The notes below the pieces were generated by a model. The model was not told where the DNA came from. It ran no database searches and saw only the letters and a list, made by a program, of their open reading frames with translations. Source: Symmachiella sp942492455 (GTDB lineage: Bacteria; Planctomycetota; Planctomycetia; Planctomycetales; Planctomycetaceae). Taken from it: a DNA stretch of 64,000 bases. Of the stretch, positions 23,560-32,913 are shown in pieces. The position numbers and the translations under genes were made by a program. The stretch lies in contig CALOFE010000081.1 of assembly GCA_942492455.1 (NCBI GenBank), forward strand, positions 1 to 64,000, given 5' to 3'. How positions within the stretch are numbered: the first letter of the stretch is position 1; the number at the start of each line of letters is the position of its first letter.

Positions 23560-24630
23560 CTAAAATACCAACCCGGTGTCAAAATCGTCGTCGTCGTCTT
23601 CTTTGACAATACCACTGTCGCTAACTTCTGAATCACTCCCATCACCATTATCAAATTTGATTTCCTCTTCGTCCGGGTTAAACGTGCCGACGCGGACATG
23701 ATGTCCCATTGCATTTTCGATGTAAACATTCATATCTTCATCAATGAGATAAATCTTTCCATCGTACTTCACCTTGCTAATCAGGGAAACGCCCGACTTT
23801 TTCTTCGGGGCTTCTGCAAGTTTTTGTTTCTTGGCATTCTTTTCTTCTGAAGACGTAGACATTGTCGCAGCTTGTGTCGCAGCCTTCGTCGTAGCCGTCG
23901 TAGTCGCCGTCGTAGCCGTCGTCGTAGACTTCGCTACAGCTTCAATTTCGGTTTCGGACTCGTCTTCGTCTTCGTCACGAGAAGGAGCTACAACCGCTGA
24001 TTTTTTCTTCATATCCATATACTTTTTGACATCTTGCTTTACGGCGGTCATCCCCTCACTGGGTTCCTCACGTGGTCGCTTTTTCTTCTTAATCATCATC
24101 ATGACTGGAAGATTCTTCTTGGCTTCGCTGTCGCTGTCGTTGCCGCTGTCGTTGCCATTGCCATTGTCGCTGTCTGATTCCGCATCCGTTGGAACACACA
24201 CCACATCATTTGGGTCAATCTTGAATCGGTTGAGATGGATTCTGCAAAAGATTTCATTCTCAAGATGTTTGCGGCTACAACGTTCTCCCGCGCTGTTTGA
24301 CTTGACAATTGCTCGACAGGCTTCCTTGCCAACAGCTCGCCGATGAGTTCTCTTTTGCTTTTCCTTCTCATCTCCGACTTCCTTCTTGTCCTTCTTCTTT
24401 TTCTTCTTCTTTGTACCGTCCATCACGATGCCTCCCTCCGCCTTGAAACGTTTGCGGTATTCAATCACCATCTCCTCAACGCTCAATCCCTTATTTGTGT
24501 TTGCCATGAATTCAAACATGGCACCTTCGGCAATGGCGTAGAAAAGAGTATCAAATGCATCGGACATGACTCCTTCAGGGTAATCGGCGAAACACACAAC
24601 TGACCGAGTGGCAACGTTTCGTGCCGTCAT
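23560..24630 (-). CDS. Low-complexity protein with CxxC/CxxH zinc module
   Basis: 356 residues from the ATG at 24630. A conserved-looking N-terminal helix region is followed by a Lys-rich tract. Then comes CRAIVKSNSAGERCSRKHLENEIFC-RIH, a short zinc-binding unit of the kind (CxAxxxxGxxCxxxxxxxxxxCxxH) often seen in giant-virus proteins. Acidic and Thr/Ala repeats follow, then a C-terminal VKYDGKIYLIDEDMNVYI unit and an acidic tail. It may be a nucleic-acid or chromatin-associated protein; the evidence is compositional only. Confidence 0.6.
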   Translation of the reverse strand: MTARNVATRSVVCFADYPEGVMSDAFDTLFYAIAEGAMFEFMANTNKGLSVEEMVIEYRKRFKAEGGIVMDGTKKKKKKKDKKEVGDEKEKQKRTHRRAVGKEACRAIVKSNSAGERCSRKHLENEIFCRIHLNRFKIDPNDVVCVPTDAESDSDNGNGNDSGNDSDSEAKKNLPVMMMIKKKKRPREEPSEGMTAVKQDVKKYMDMKKKSAVVAPSRDEDEDESETEIEAVAKSTTTATTATTTATTKAATQAATMSTSSEEKNAKKQKLAEAPKKKSGVSLISKVKYDGKIYLIDEDMNVYIENAMGHHVRVGTFNPDEEEIKFDNGDGSDSEVSDSGIVKEDDDDDFDTGLVF

Positions 24631-24722
24631 CACTGCCACGGCAGAGTAACGCGTGGCAGTATCGGTATCGTCTTCGACTTCGGTTTCGTCTCCGACTTCG
24701 TCTCCGACTTCGACTTAAGAAA

Positions 24723-26101
24723 ATGGAAGTAATGAAATTACGACGGAGAATGCAAGCTGTAAACTCAAGTTCCGATAATTCAATAATGACCGGAATCATC
24801 TGGGGGACGATATTTTCTTCCTTTTCCGGTATGATATCCACCTACATTACCAATTTAATTCATTTCTTGAAAAGTTTATTTGTTGCAACCGTTACGATTT
24901 CAGAAGAAGTTGAATATTATGATTTTCTTTTTGAATTCTTTTCAAAGCAAAAGATTATTAGCTCAACTCAAAAACATATTCAACGTCATAAATCTAATAT
25001 AGCCGATAGATATGTCGGAATGATAACGCAAACCAACGAATCCGATACTTCAGAATCATATAGTCTTGTTGATGACAAAATGCATATTATCTGGTTTCAA
25101 AAACGAGTATTGCTGGTATCCAAGATTAGACCTATGAATTATAATTCTGCCAATGAAGCAATCAGTATTCAAATTCCCTTTGGGAGTTCTACATTTATTG
25201 AACAGATGATTTCATCAATTAAAAATGAATACAAGAAAAATACAGAAGACATTCACATTCGTGTATTTAACCAAACCCGACATACTTGGATGAATACTGT
25301 GCGCCCGAAACGCGATATCAAGAGTGTGATTCTTACAAAGGATATCAAAGAATCTATTACCAATGATATTGCTTGGTTTTTCGATAACAAGAATTGGTAT
25401 CGTTCAAAGGATTTGCATTATCACCGTGGATATCTGTTTGCAGGCCCACCAGGGACAGGCAAGAGCTCGCTGGTGATTTCATTGGCGGGACAATTTGATA
25501 TGAAAGTTTATAATTTCCCAATTGATATACTAGGAAATCAAGGGCTGATTTATTCAATTCTGAATACCATTGAAAAGAATAGCATAATTTTGATTGAAGA
25601 TGTAGATCGTCTCACAACATTGGTTGAAGGTTCAAAAGAAAAGAAGGACAAGGACAAGGACGAGGACGACGTCGAAGGCCCCAGTGATTGGTATGCGAAA
25701 ATGATGAAGGCGCAAACGAAAAATGAAATGGCATTTCGAAATCTTCTACAAATCATGGATGGACTTCAGACACCTGAATCGGTTATCTTTGTCCTGACGG
25801 CGAATGAACCCGAGAAAATCGACCCGACCCTCTTACGTTCAGGAAGAATTGACAAGCGATCTGATTTTCAGTATGCGTCTCCGTGGCAGGCGAAACATAT
25901 GTTTTTGAGATTCTTCCAGAGGAAGCTTGCATGGCGGAAAAGCTCGAGGAGGAGTTTTTCACATATTACCCTGAAAACATCACTGCCTCCCAACTGCAGG
26001 AACGGCTTCTGGAATCCGTCAAGGAGGACAATGTTTTCAAAATGTTTTCAAAGTTTGAACACAGAGATAAGAATTTCAAGCTGGCTTCGACTTCGACTTA
26101 A
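24723..26101 (+). CDS. BCS1-like AAA ATPase, frameshifted near 25915
   Basis: About 459 residues once joined. An N-terminal hydrophobic stretch (IIWGTIFSSFSGMISTYI) is followed by a BCS1-type linker region, then an AAA module: Walker A GPPGTGKSS, Walker B IILIEDVDRL, and NEPEKIDPTLLRSGRID. The first frame reads …AKHMFLRFF and then loses sense. The next frame supplies PEEACMAEKLEEEFFTYYPENITASQLQ and the natural end at 26101. One missing base near 25914-25917 explains it. BCS1 proteins are membrane AAA translocases; giant viruses often carry them with unknown role. The start may be 24723 or the ATG at 24750. Confidence 0.82.
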
Positions 26102-26106
26102 GGAAA
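26097..26106 (+). promoter_or_regulatory. Candidate viral promoter motif CTTAAGGAAA
   Basis: It overlaps the stop of the AAA ATPase gene and lies 20 bases before the ATG at 26127, at the same spacing as the TTTAAGAAAA words elsewhere. Confidence 0.35.
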
Positions 26107-26126
26107 TAATCGTAACAACTTCAAGA

Positions 26127-26585
26127 ATGAAGACATCGAATCGTAATATTTTGAATGCTTCCGAAAAATCAATCATCGTGAATCTTGCAACTAATAGACA
26201 AGTTACCGCATTGACAACATCAACATTAAATCATTACTATCCGGGCTACAGTGTCGACACTGGTCGTCATCCGGTGTTTGTCGGCGGTTATTCAGCAATT
26301 CAAGCTCCTGAAAAAATCATTCACTTGTTTGTCACAAGAGGAAAAGATGTCCCATTTAATTCGAGATTCGACCGTACCTATGAATCCGAACAACACCGTT
26401 TGAATCATTTTAGCAGTGGTCTGAATAACATACCGAGAAAGCAAAGCGTGGCCATTGCAAAGAATTTCGGCGTTCCGTATGTTTTGAACAATGCAATGAT
26501 GGAAAAGTATATCGATGTTGTTCAGAAATGGGAAATCGCTTCTGATTCCACCCTGGTCATGTACAATGGCGACATTCCCAATTAG
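26127..26585 (+). CDS. Unknown viral protein
   Basis: 152 residues in the same frame as the N-terminal part of the AAA gene, so a naive reading fuses them. The break near 25915 and the proper AAA end at 26101 show that they are separate genes. The sequence is soluble and mixed alpha/beta (VTALTTSTLNHYYPGYS, HPVFVGGYSAIQ). No motif recognised. Confidence 0.65.
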   Translation: MKTSNRNILNASEKSIIVNLATNRQVTALTTSTLNHYYPGYSVDTGRHPVFVGGYSAIQAPEKIIHLFVTRGKDVPFNSRFDRTYESEQHRLNHFSSGLNNIPRKQSVAIAKNFGVPYVLNNAMMEKYIDVVQKWEIASDSTLVMYNGDIPN

Positions 26586-26640
26586 TTTGTCATTTAAAAA
26601 AATAATGTTTAGTAAAGTAAGCGAGCGAAGCAAACACAGA

Positions 26641-26850
26641 ATGGGTAATTGTTTTGGAAAATCAACACAGAAAAAGGACCTGGATGAACCATTACTGGGC
26701 AGCCACAGCCGTGTCCGTGTTCTTCAACCGGTATATTCAATCCCACCACGTGAAAACTATTGTCCTGATAATCAGGATGATTCTCCTGAACGCTTACCGA
26801 CATTGACTGCAAGTATGTATAATGCAATGGTTAATGGAGACCTCGACTAA
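26641..26850 (+). CDS. Small protein with lipidation-type N-terminus
   Basis: 69 residues from MGNCFGKSTQKKD at 26641. Gly2 followed by Cys4 and a basic patch is typical of N-myristoylated and palmitoylated membrane-anchored proteins. A DEPLLGS di-leucine-like acidic motif follows. The rest is polar. A longer reading from 26515 overlaps the previous gene and is rejected. Likely membrane-associated; function unknown. Confidence 0.55.
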   Translation: MGNCFGKSTQKKDLDEPLLGSHSRVRVLQPVYSIPPRENYCPDNQDDSPERLPTLTASMYNAMVNGDLD

Positions 26851-26875
26851 CACGCGCTTAAAGAGAAGTTCTGGA

Positions 26876-26927
26876 CAAGCGTAAGCGTAAGCGTAAGCGT
26901 AAGCGTAAGCGTAAGCGCAAGCGCAAG
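26876..26927. repeat. Hexamer tandem repeat gtaagc/gcaagc
   Basis: Eight or so copies of a 6-base unit run directly up to the ATG of the next gene, so they would form its 5' leader. Confidence 0.9.
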
Positions 26928-27152
26928 ATGGAGTTTTTCATCAGCCAAAATGATTTCGTTTCTTGTGGTTTGTACAAACTTGTTCCGGAATTCCATCTGG
27001 TATGTGCAAATGAAGAATGCGAAGAAAATATTCAATTTGATTTCTGGAATCAAGATATTGTTCAGAAATATGATTGTGATGTTTGTGGCAGTACGATGTG
27101 GTTTGAGCCAAATTTACGCATCGAATTTTTCCTGGACCTTACGTCTACTTAA
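26928..27152 (+). CDS. Small zinc-ribbon protein
   Basis: 74 residues with CANEEC and CDVC pairs about 24 residues apart, a treble-clef or ribbon-like zinc site in an otherwise acidic and aromatic protein. It starts directly after the hexamer repeat. The next gene (ATIC) follows 42 bases later in the same direction. Confidence 0.6.
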   Translation: MEFFISQNDFVSCGLYKLVPEFHLVCANEECEENIQFDFWNQDIVQKYDCDVCGSTMWFEPNLRIEFFLDLTST

Positions 27153-27194
27153 AGACGCCTGGGAAATGAAAGCAAGCGAAGCGCGAACCCAGAG

Positions 27195-28844
27195 ATGTCT
27201 AAAACCAAGTATGCATTAATTAGTGTTTACGACAAAGCCAATGTAACAAGTGTCGCTGAAACATTACTGAATCAAGGATATAAAATCATTTCAACCGGCG
27301 GTACGTATAAAGTTCTCAAACAGGCATTTCCTGAAATTCAAAAAGTTTCCGATTTCACCGGAGCACCGGAAATCCTTGGCGGCCGGGTGAAAACCCTGCA
27401 TCCTCGAGTATACGGTGGGATTCTTTCGCGACGAACGGGCGCAGACTGCGCGGACTACACCGACGTACTTATCGATGTCATCATTGTGAATTTGTATCCC
27501 TTTCAAAAGGAACAAACAATTGAAATGATAGACATTGGCGGGGTAAGTTTGCTTCGTGCTGCTGCAAAGAATTTCCTTCATGTTGTGACCATTTGCGACC
27601 CGGCCGATTACAACATTCTTGAACAACGCAAGATAAGTGAATTGGATAAATTCAATCTTGCCAAGAAAGCATTTCGCCATGTAGCGGATTACGACAAAGC
27701 TATTAGTAATTGGTTTGCAAAAGAAACCGAATTGAAATATGGTCTAAATCCACATCAAAAATCCGCATGGATGATTCAACCGGTGGCGGAGGCCAAGTCA
27801 CCGTTGAAAATGCTAAACGGAACCCCTGGTTACATCAACATGTTGGATGCTCTTGGCGCGTGGCAACTTGTCACAGAAGCCTGTGAAGCATTGGATGGTA
27901 CAACAGTGGTTGCCAGTTTCAAGCATACAAGTCCTGCTGGAGTTGGAACTGGGCGCCAAATAAGTTGTCATGAACGAAAAATGTGGATGATTCCCTTCGA
28001 GGACGAATTATCCGAGGCAGCATGTGCATACATTCGAGCTCGCAATGGAGACCCGTTAAGTTCTTATGGTGATTTCGTGGCCTGTTCACATATCGTGGAT
28101 GTTTCAATGGCGAAACAGCTGCGGCGCGAGGTTTCTGACGGTATCATTGCACCTGCTTACACTCCCGGAGCGCTTGAGATTCTTGAAAAGAAAAAGAATG
28201 GCAAATTCATCATTCTTGAAATGGATACCAGTTATGTTGTTCCTGAAGATTTCAAAGAAAGTCGACAGATATTTGGATTTGAACTGGTTCAAGAAAGAAA
28301 CAATGCAAAAATTACCGCCGACATGTTTTCAAAGTACAATACAAGTTTAGAGGAAACCCGAAATCTGATTCTCGGGAATATCACTTTGAAATATACACAA
28401 TCCAATTCTGTGGTATTTGTCTATGAAGGCCAAGTCATCGGGGTCGGTGCAGGGCAACAGAACCGCCTGGATTGTGTGAAGATTGCAGCCAAGAAGGCCA
28501 GCATTTGGTTCATGCGACAGTCCAGTCTTGCTGCATTGTCTGCCCTGGAACAAGGAGTGGTGAGCCAGATGCGGCGTCAAGACATCATCAATGCGGTGTA
28601 TCGAGCTGTGGAACCGACCTCGATGCAAGAACCGTATCTGCTGCAAGAACCAGGGATTGTTTTATGTTCGGACGCATTCTTCCCTTTCAGAGACAGTATT
28701 GACCATCTTAACAAACGTTTTTGTAGTGGAATTTCCATCATTTGTCATCCGGGCGGAAGCATTGCAGACCAAAGCATCCGCGAAGCCTGCGAGGAAAGCA
28801 AGCGTCGAATGATTGTAACTGGAGTTCGATTGTTTACCCACTAA
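27195..28844 (+). CDS. purH: Bifunctional AICAR transformylase/IMP cyclohydrolase (ATIC)
   Basis: 549 intact residues. It carries out the last two steps of purine synthesis: AICAR plus 10-formyl-THF to FAICAR, then to IMP. The N-terminal MGS-like cyclohydrolase domain has ALISVYDK, STGGTYK and GGRVKTLHPRVYGGIL. The transformylase domain has the catalytic Lys-His in SFKHTSPAGVG, plus SSYGDFVA, REVSDGIIAP, KYTQSNSV, IGVGAGQQNR and SSDAFFPFRD-like CSDAFFPFRD. The wording SYGDFVA…REVSDGIIAP and a C-terminal VRLFTH follow animal/fungal ATIC rather than typical bacterial PurH, so host capture is likely. A palindromic repeat starts five bases after the stop. Confidence 0.95.
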   Translation: MSKTKYALISVYDKANVTSVAETLLNQGYKIISTGGTYKVLKQAFPEIQKVSDFTGAPEILGGRVKTLHPRVYGGILSRRTGADCADYTDVLIDVIIVNLYPFQKEQTIEMIDIGGVSLLRAAAKNFLHVVTICDPADYNILEQRKISELDKFNLAKKAFRHVADYDKAISNWFAKETELKYGLNPHQKSAWMIQPVAEAKSPLKMLNGTPGYINMLDALGAWQLVTEACEALDGTTVVASFKHTSPAGVGTGRQISCHERKMWMIPFEDELSEAACAYIRARNGDPLSSYGDFVACSHIVDVSMAKQLRREVSDGIIAPAYTPGALEILEKKKNGKFIILEMDTSYVVPEDFKESRQIFGFELVQERNNAKITADMFSKYNTSLEETRNLILGNITLKYTQSNSVVFVYEGQVIGVGAGQQNRLDCVKIAAKKASIWFMRQSSLAALSALEQGVVSQMRRQDIINAVYRAVEPTSMQEPYLLQEPGIVLCSDAFFPFRDSIDHLNKRFCSGISIICHPGGSIADQSIREACEESKRRMIVTGVRLFTH

Positions 28845-28848
28845 TCGT

Positions 28849-28895
28849 GTGACCGTCGTGCCGGTCAATCACGTTTTTTTGAAACCCCCCTTCCT
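28849..28895. repeat. Dispersed palindromic repeat, copy 2
   Basis: The reverse-complement copy of the element at 2290-2332, with the TGACCG-tcgtgc-CGGTCA hairpin first and the gaaacccccctt end after it. It sits five bases past the ATIC stop, as a transcript-end hairpin would. Confidence 0.8.
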
Positions 28896-28960
28896 AGGGT
28901 CATTAAATCATTGCGTTTTTATTTGAAATTATTATGTTGTGAAATAGTAAAGAAAAAAGT

Positions 28961-30646
28961 ATGGCATCCGTTGTAGTAGCCGGAATTCTTACAGGTATTG
29001 GAAAGTTATTTGCTGACGAAGGGAAAAATCCACGAGGTAAACGATTGGTTCGCCAAGTGCTCCCGGCAGAAGAACGACCCAACGGTCCGACCATTTATGA
29101 AAGTAATCGCCTTCTTGATTCGGAAGGCTCGGTTCAGCTGGAGGCACAACGTCAATTTGCCAAAGCACAGTATCCGCTTTCGACCAATGTTATCCCACCC
29201 CTGTTCAATACGATGCAACAGGAGAAAATTGACAAGTTTCATTCAAAGAATAAACAAGGTCAAATCTTTGCTGGTCCCATGTTCGGTAATGCGGTGGTTG
29301 AAGGGATGAATCGCGGGGTCCGCAATGACACACTGACCGGAGAACCTATCGAACAGTATCACAATAACATGGTTCCATTTCACGGGTTAAAACACAATCC
29401 CGACACAGGTTCAAGGATGAATGCACACAAGCTGGAAAAGTTTACCGGATTTGGCGAGCTCATTGAACGTCCGAAACATGAGATTGGCCGAATGTTCCGA
29501 CTTCAGCCACAGGACATCCGCAACACGGCCGCGGCACCCGAAGACCTGCGCGAGGAACGTTACGTTGCTGCCTTGAGCAACAACAAGACCAACCTGCTCC
29601 CAGTGCCACAGGTTCGGCAGGCGGCTTTTGACGCGTTGGATTTTCGCCCAACCTTGGAAAACTTCACTGTTGAAAATCGCCGCACACTCAACAACCCGAA
29701 ATTAACCTTTGAAGGACGAACTGTTGATGGGATTGCTCAATCGGAAACACAATACGGCTATCTTGGCGATGTCAAGAAGAACCGTCCTGGGCCGCTTCAG
29801 TACGAGGGTATCTCGCATTCCATGCCTGGCGCTGGTCATCATTCAAGACAGAAAATCAATGATACATTCATCTTGCGAAACACAAACAAGGAACAATTAC
29901 TTGAAAACCGATTCAATGGTGCGAATGCAACGGAAATGGGTAATCGTGTTGGCTTGTATCGGACGCGTGATGCAAACAATGTGACGTACAGCAACGCATT
30001 AGATGGAGAGATTCGGGAATCCTTCAAGTCGGAAGTTGAGAATCCGGTTGACAATTTACCCATGAACATCAGTGTCAAGGATGGTGCGAAACGATTCTAT
30101 GATAGTGCCAAAATCACACTGCGGCAGCTTCGTCAGGTTCAAAGAAAGGGTAATGTTGGCAACACAGTCATGCAGGATTCCATGGGTCATGTGATTCAAC
30201 AGGCGCGAACCAAGGCCCGCTCGACCCATCGGGAAACCACCAGCTTACGCGACTATCGAGGTGCCGGCGGTGCAGCTGTGTCCGCGGAAACCGACCGCGG
30301 TTTTGTCATGGGGTTCGGCAACCAGTATGGCGGTGCTTGCATCACCGACAAGAAGGAACGTCTGTTGAAGAATCGCTTGCCCGGACGTGCCCGCGGAACC
30401 CATTTCAACGGCGCGGAAGACATCAACATTGAAACCAAGTGGACCACGGCTGATGTTCCCGGATACAGCAACCGCTACCTGAAAACAGACAATCGACACG
30501 GAGCTGCGAGGGATTTCAAGAATTACGGCAGATTATCCCGAAATCCGAACAAGGCCAATCCTGATTGCCTGAACCGAATGGATGATACAGCTGCCATTGT
30601 TTCTCAACTGGATACAAATTCGTTGGTTATTCGAAACGATTTGTAA
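28961..30646 (+). CDS. Conserved giant-virus protein with HNNMVPFHG motif
   Basis: 561 intact residues. The N-terminus is hydrophobic (MASVVVAGILTGIGKLFA). The rest is polar and rich in Asn, Arg and Gly, with PLSTNVIPPLFN and EQYHNNMVPFHGLKHNP (around residue 132). I recall HNNMVPF-type motifs from uncharacterised core-like proteins of algal and mimivirus-related viruses, possibly virion components; the family name is not certain to me. Upstream DNA is AT-rich. The C-terminus ends QLDTNSLVIRNDL. Confidence 0.75.
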   Translation: MASVVVAGILTGIGKLFADEGKNPRGKRLVRQVLPAEERPNGPTIYESNRLLDSEGSVQLEAQRQFAKAQYPLSTNVIPPLFNTMQQEKIDKFHSKNKQGQIFAGPMFGNAVVEGMNRGVRNDTLTGEPIEQYHNNMVPFHGLKHNPDTGSRMNAHKLEKFTGFGELIERPKHEIGRMFRLQPQDIRNTAAAPEDLREERYVAALSNNKTNLLPVPQVRQAAFDALDFRPTLENFTVENRRTLNNPKLTFEGRTVDGIAQSETQYGYLGDVKKNRPGPLQYEGISHSMPGAGHHSRQKINDTFILRNTNKEQLLENRFNGANATEMGNRVGLYRTRDANNVTYSNALDGEIRESFKSEVENPVDNLPMNISVKDGAKRFYDSAKITLRQLRQVQRKGNVGNTVMQDSMGHVIQQARTKARSTHRETTSLRDYRGAGGAAVSAETDRGFVMGFGNQYGGACITDKKERLLKNRLPGRARGTHFNGAEDINIETKWTTADVPGYSNRYLKTDNRHGAARDFKNYGRLSRNPNKANPDCLNRMDDTAAIVSQLDTNSLVIRNDL

Positions 30647-30683
30647 ATATTTGTAAATATTTTACTTAAGAAAGGTTTTCGTT

Positions 30684-32053
30684 TCATTGTTGCACAACTT
30701 GGTTGGGTTTTTTACAAGTTTTTACAAGATACACAATTAAACATGTAGAGAAAATAAGAATGCCACCAACTACACCAATAATAATAAGAATAATGTCATC
30801 TGAACAATTGCATTCTCCAAAAGGGATACAACGACATTCGGAAAAAATACATTTCCCACAATTTCCTCCACAACCGTCATCTCCACATTTTTGTTTTCGC
30901 AATCTGGAATGCATACACATTCTCCGTCAATACAATCAAAATTAAACCAATTTTCTCCACAGTCTAATGAATATTCACAATTTTCTTCTTCGCAGTTTGT
31001 TTCACATTCGCATTTGTTTCCTAAAATTCCTTCATTGCATTTGAAATTCTCTTTACAAGTTCCACAACTTCCTCCACAACCATCGTCTTTGTTGCATTCG
31101 TCTGTTCCACAATCTGGAACGCATACACATATCTCATCGATACAATCAAAATTATACCAATTCTCTCCACAGTCCCACGAATATTCGCATTTTTCTCCAT
31201 CACAGTTTGTTTCACATTCGCATTTGTTTTCGAAAATTCCTTCATTGCATTTGAAATTCTCTTTACAAGTTCCACAGCTTCCTCCACAACCATCGTCTTT
31301 GTTACATTCATTTGTTCCACAATCTGGAAAACATACACATATCTCATCGATACAATCGTAATCTATGGCACAATCGTCGTCATTTTCGCATTCGGGGCAA
31401 ATCCCACAATCTGTTTCACAATTTATGCAGTTTTCTTCAGCATCGCAGAAACCATTTCCACATTCTGAAACAGTACAATTGAAAATCCAACATTGATAAC
31501 CATCTCCAATAAAAATAGATGAATTATCATAATCACACGAATCTTTCTTTCCTTTTATCACGTTGTTGTAATATGGTAGAGCGAGTCCATTCAAGTATCC
31601 GCAATCTTGATAAGAATGTGTGATACCGTTGAAATTCATATCAAAATTAAAAGAAAAATCACAATTTGTAAAATAATTGTCACAATAAACAACCAGATAA
31701 TAATTTGAATCATTTTGATATTTACTATAATTTTCATTCATTGTCCAATCTCCAGAATAAGTTGTTTCACAATCCGAGTTTTCACATATTTTATCATCAG
31801 AATCAATAATCCATTTTGCATAATTTTCTGAATTCATCAATGTAATTTTCAAATATTCTCCATATGGATTTGAAATCATTGAAGCATCTATTGAAGTCGG
31901 ACCAAGAAAGTTTCCTTCTTCTACATCCATACATGAAGCAATTACTTTGTAACTTCCAGCACTGATTGCTTCATTTCCTGAAAAAATGCATTCGTTTCCC
32001 GAAACGCTATTGAGAATTGTTGAAAACAGTAACAATAGATAGGTTTTCATCAT
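30684..32053 (-). CDS. Cysteine-rich repeat membrane protein, frameshifted near 30890
   Basis: About 456 residues once joined. A signal peptide (MMKTYLLLLFSTILNSVSG) is followed by an Asn/Tyr-rich beta-type domain. Cys-rich units then repeat about every 75 residues, each with DCGTxECNKDDGCGGSCGTC and CDCGENW-like blocks. A membrane span IILIIIGVVGGILIFSTCLIVYLV and a short basic tail end the protein. The long frame loses the last Cys unit and span; these continue one frame over from about 30890. Adding one A to the five-base run at 30888-30892 repairs it. A type I surface protein with EGF-like or disulphide-rich repeats is the best description. Confidence 0.78.
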
Positions 32054-32073
32054 TGTTGTTGTTTTTACAGCTG

Positions 32074-32083
32074 TTTTCTTAAG
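32074..32083 (-). promoter_or_regulatory. Candidate viral promoter motif CTTAAGAAAA
   Basis: On the minus strand, 20 bases upstream of the ATG at 32053. Confidence 0.4.
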
Positions 32084-32147
32084 TTATAATGACCTTTTTT
32101 ACGAATTTAGAAATTCAATTAAAATATTATATTGGTTATTTTCAACA

Positions 32148-32867
32148 ATGTCAACAGTCGCGATAGTATTAGTGGTAGTCATTTTGATAATCGCTGTCGT
32201 CGGAGCTATTTTGTATTTCAAGAAATCGCAACCGGGAACAACCTTTTACATAAAAGTAAACAATGAAAAACTCACTTTGGAATCATCTGAACGGATATTG
32301 GAAGAATCCAAACAGATATCGTTGAAACCTACAAAAGAAGGCATGAACACTATAAGTAATTACATCAATGGTCTGAAATCTAGTTTGGATTTGGTCGAAA
32401 GTACCAGAAAAGAGAAACCGGAAAGTGTAACAGCAGAAACAGAAGAACAAGTAGGTATTGCCAATACCATGATTCCTGAATTAACACAACTGTTACAAAT
32501 TACAAGGAATGCATTGATAACCGGTCCACAGACAACGGAACTTTCAGAGGAAGACAAGAAAGAACCGGCAGGTGCAATAATGACATTGGAAATCGAAGGA
32601 CTTCGTCGCCCACTCCCTATCAGTAAACAAGAATTGATTAATATGATATCTCAAGGCAAAGGCGAACTGGCGAAGAAAACATTACGGAAAGAATCGGTTG
32701 ATATGAATAAGAAGGTATTGGCTGCGTTACGAGCTGTTCAGGATTCAGAAAAGATTTCAAAAGAAAGACAGCTGTTGATTAAACAATTTGCAGACCTTAA
32801 TTCCGACATTGTAAATAAGTTTGAAGTCGTTGAAGCATTTGCTCAAACTGGATATTCTTTTCTGTAG
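32148..32867 (+). CDS. Membrane-anchored helical protein
   Basis: 239 residues. One N-terminal membrane span (VAIVLVVVILIIAVVGAILYF) is followed by a soluble helical domain with charged repeats (ESSERILEESKQISLK, KELINMISQGKGELAKK-like). It would be anchored with a large cytosolic or virion-interior domain. No family recognised. It runs in the same direction as the next gene, 46 bases away. Confidence 0.65.
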   Translation: MSTVAIVLVVVILIIAVVGAILYFKKSQPGTTFYIKVNNEKLTLESSERILEESKQISLKPTKEGMNTISNYINGLKSSLDLVESTRKEKPESVTAETEEQVGIANTMIPELTQLLQITRNALITGPQTTELSEEDKKEPAGAIMTLEIEGLRRPLPISKQELINMISQGKGELAKKTLRKESVDMNKKVLAALRAVQDSEKISKERQLLIKQFADLNSDIVNKFEVVEAFAQTGYSFL

Positions 32868-32913
32868 ACTGTCGGGTATTCTCTAAAACATTTTTATTGC
32901 CAGTGTAATAAAA

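Noticed and set aside
24621..26585. Single 654-residue AAA protein
   Set aside because: The middle part (after about 25915) is out of frame; the real AAA C-terminus is in another frame and the last 152 residues form a separate gene from 26127.
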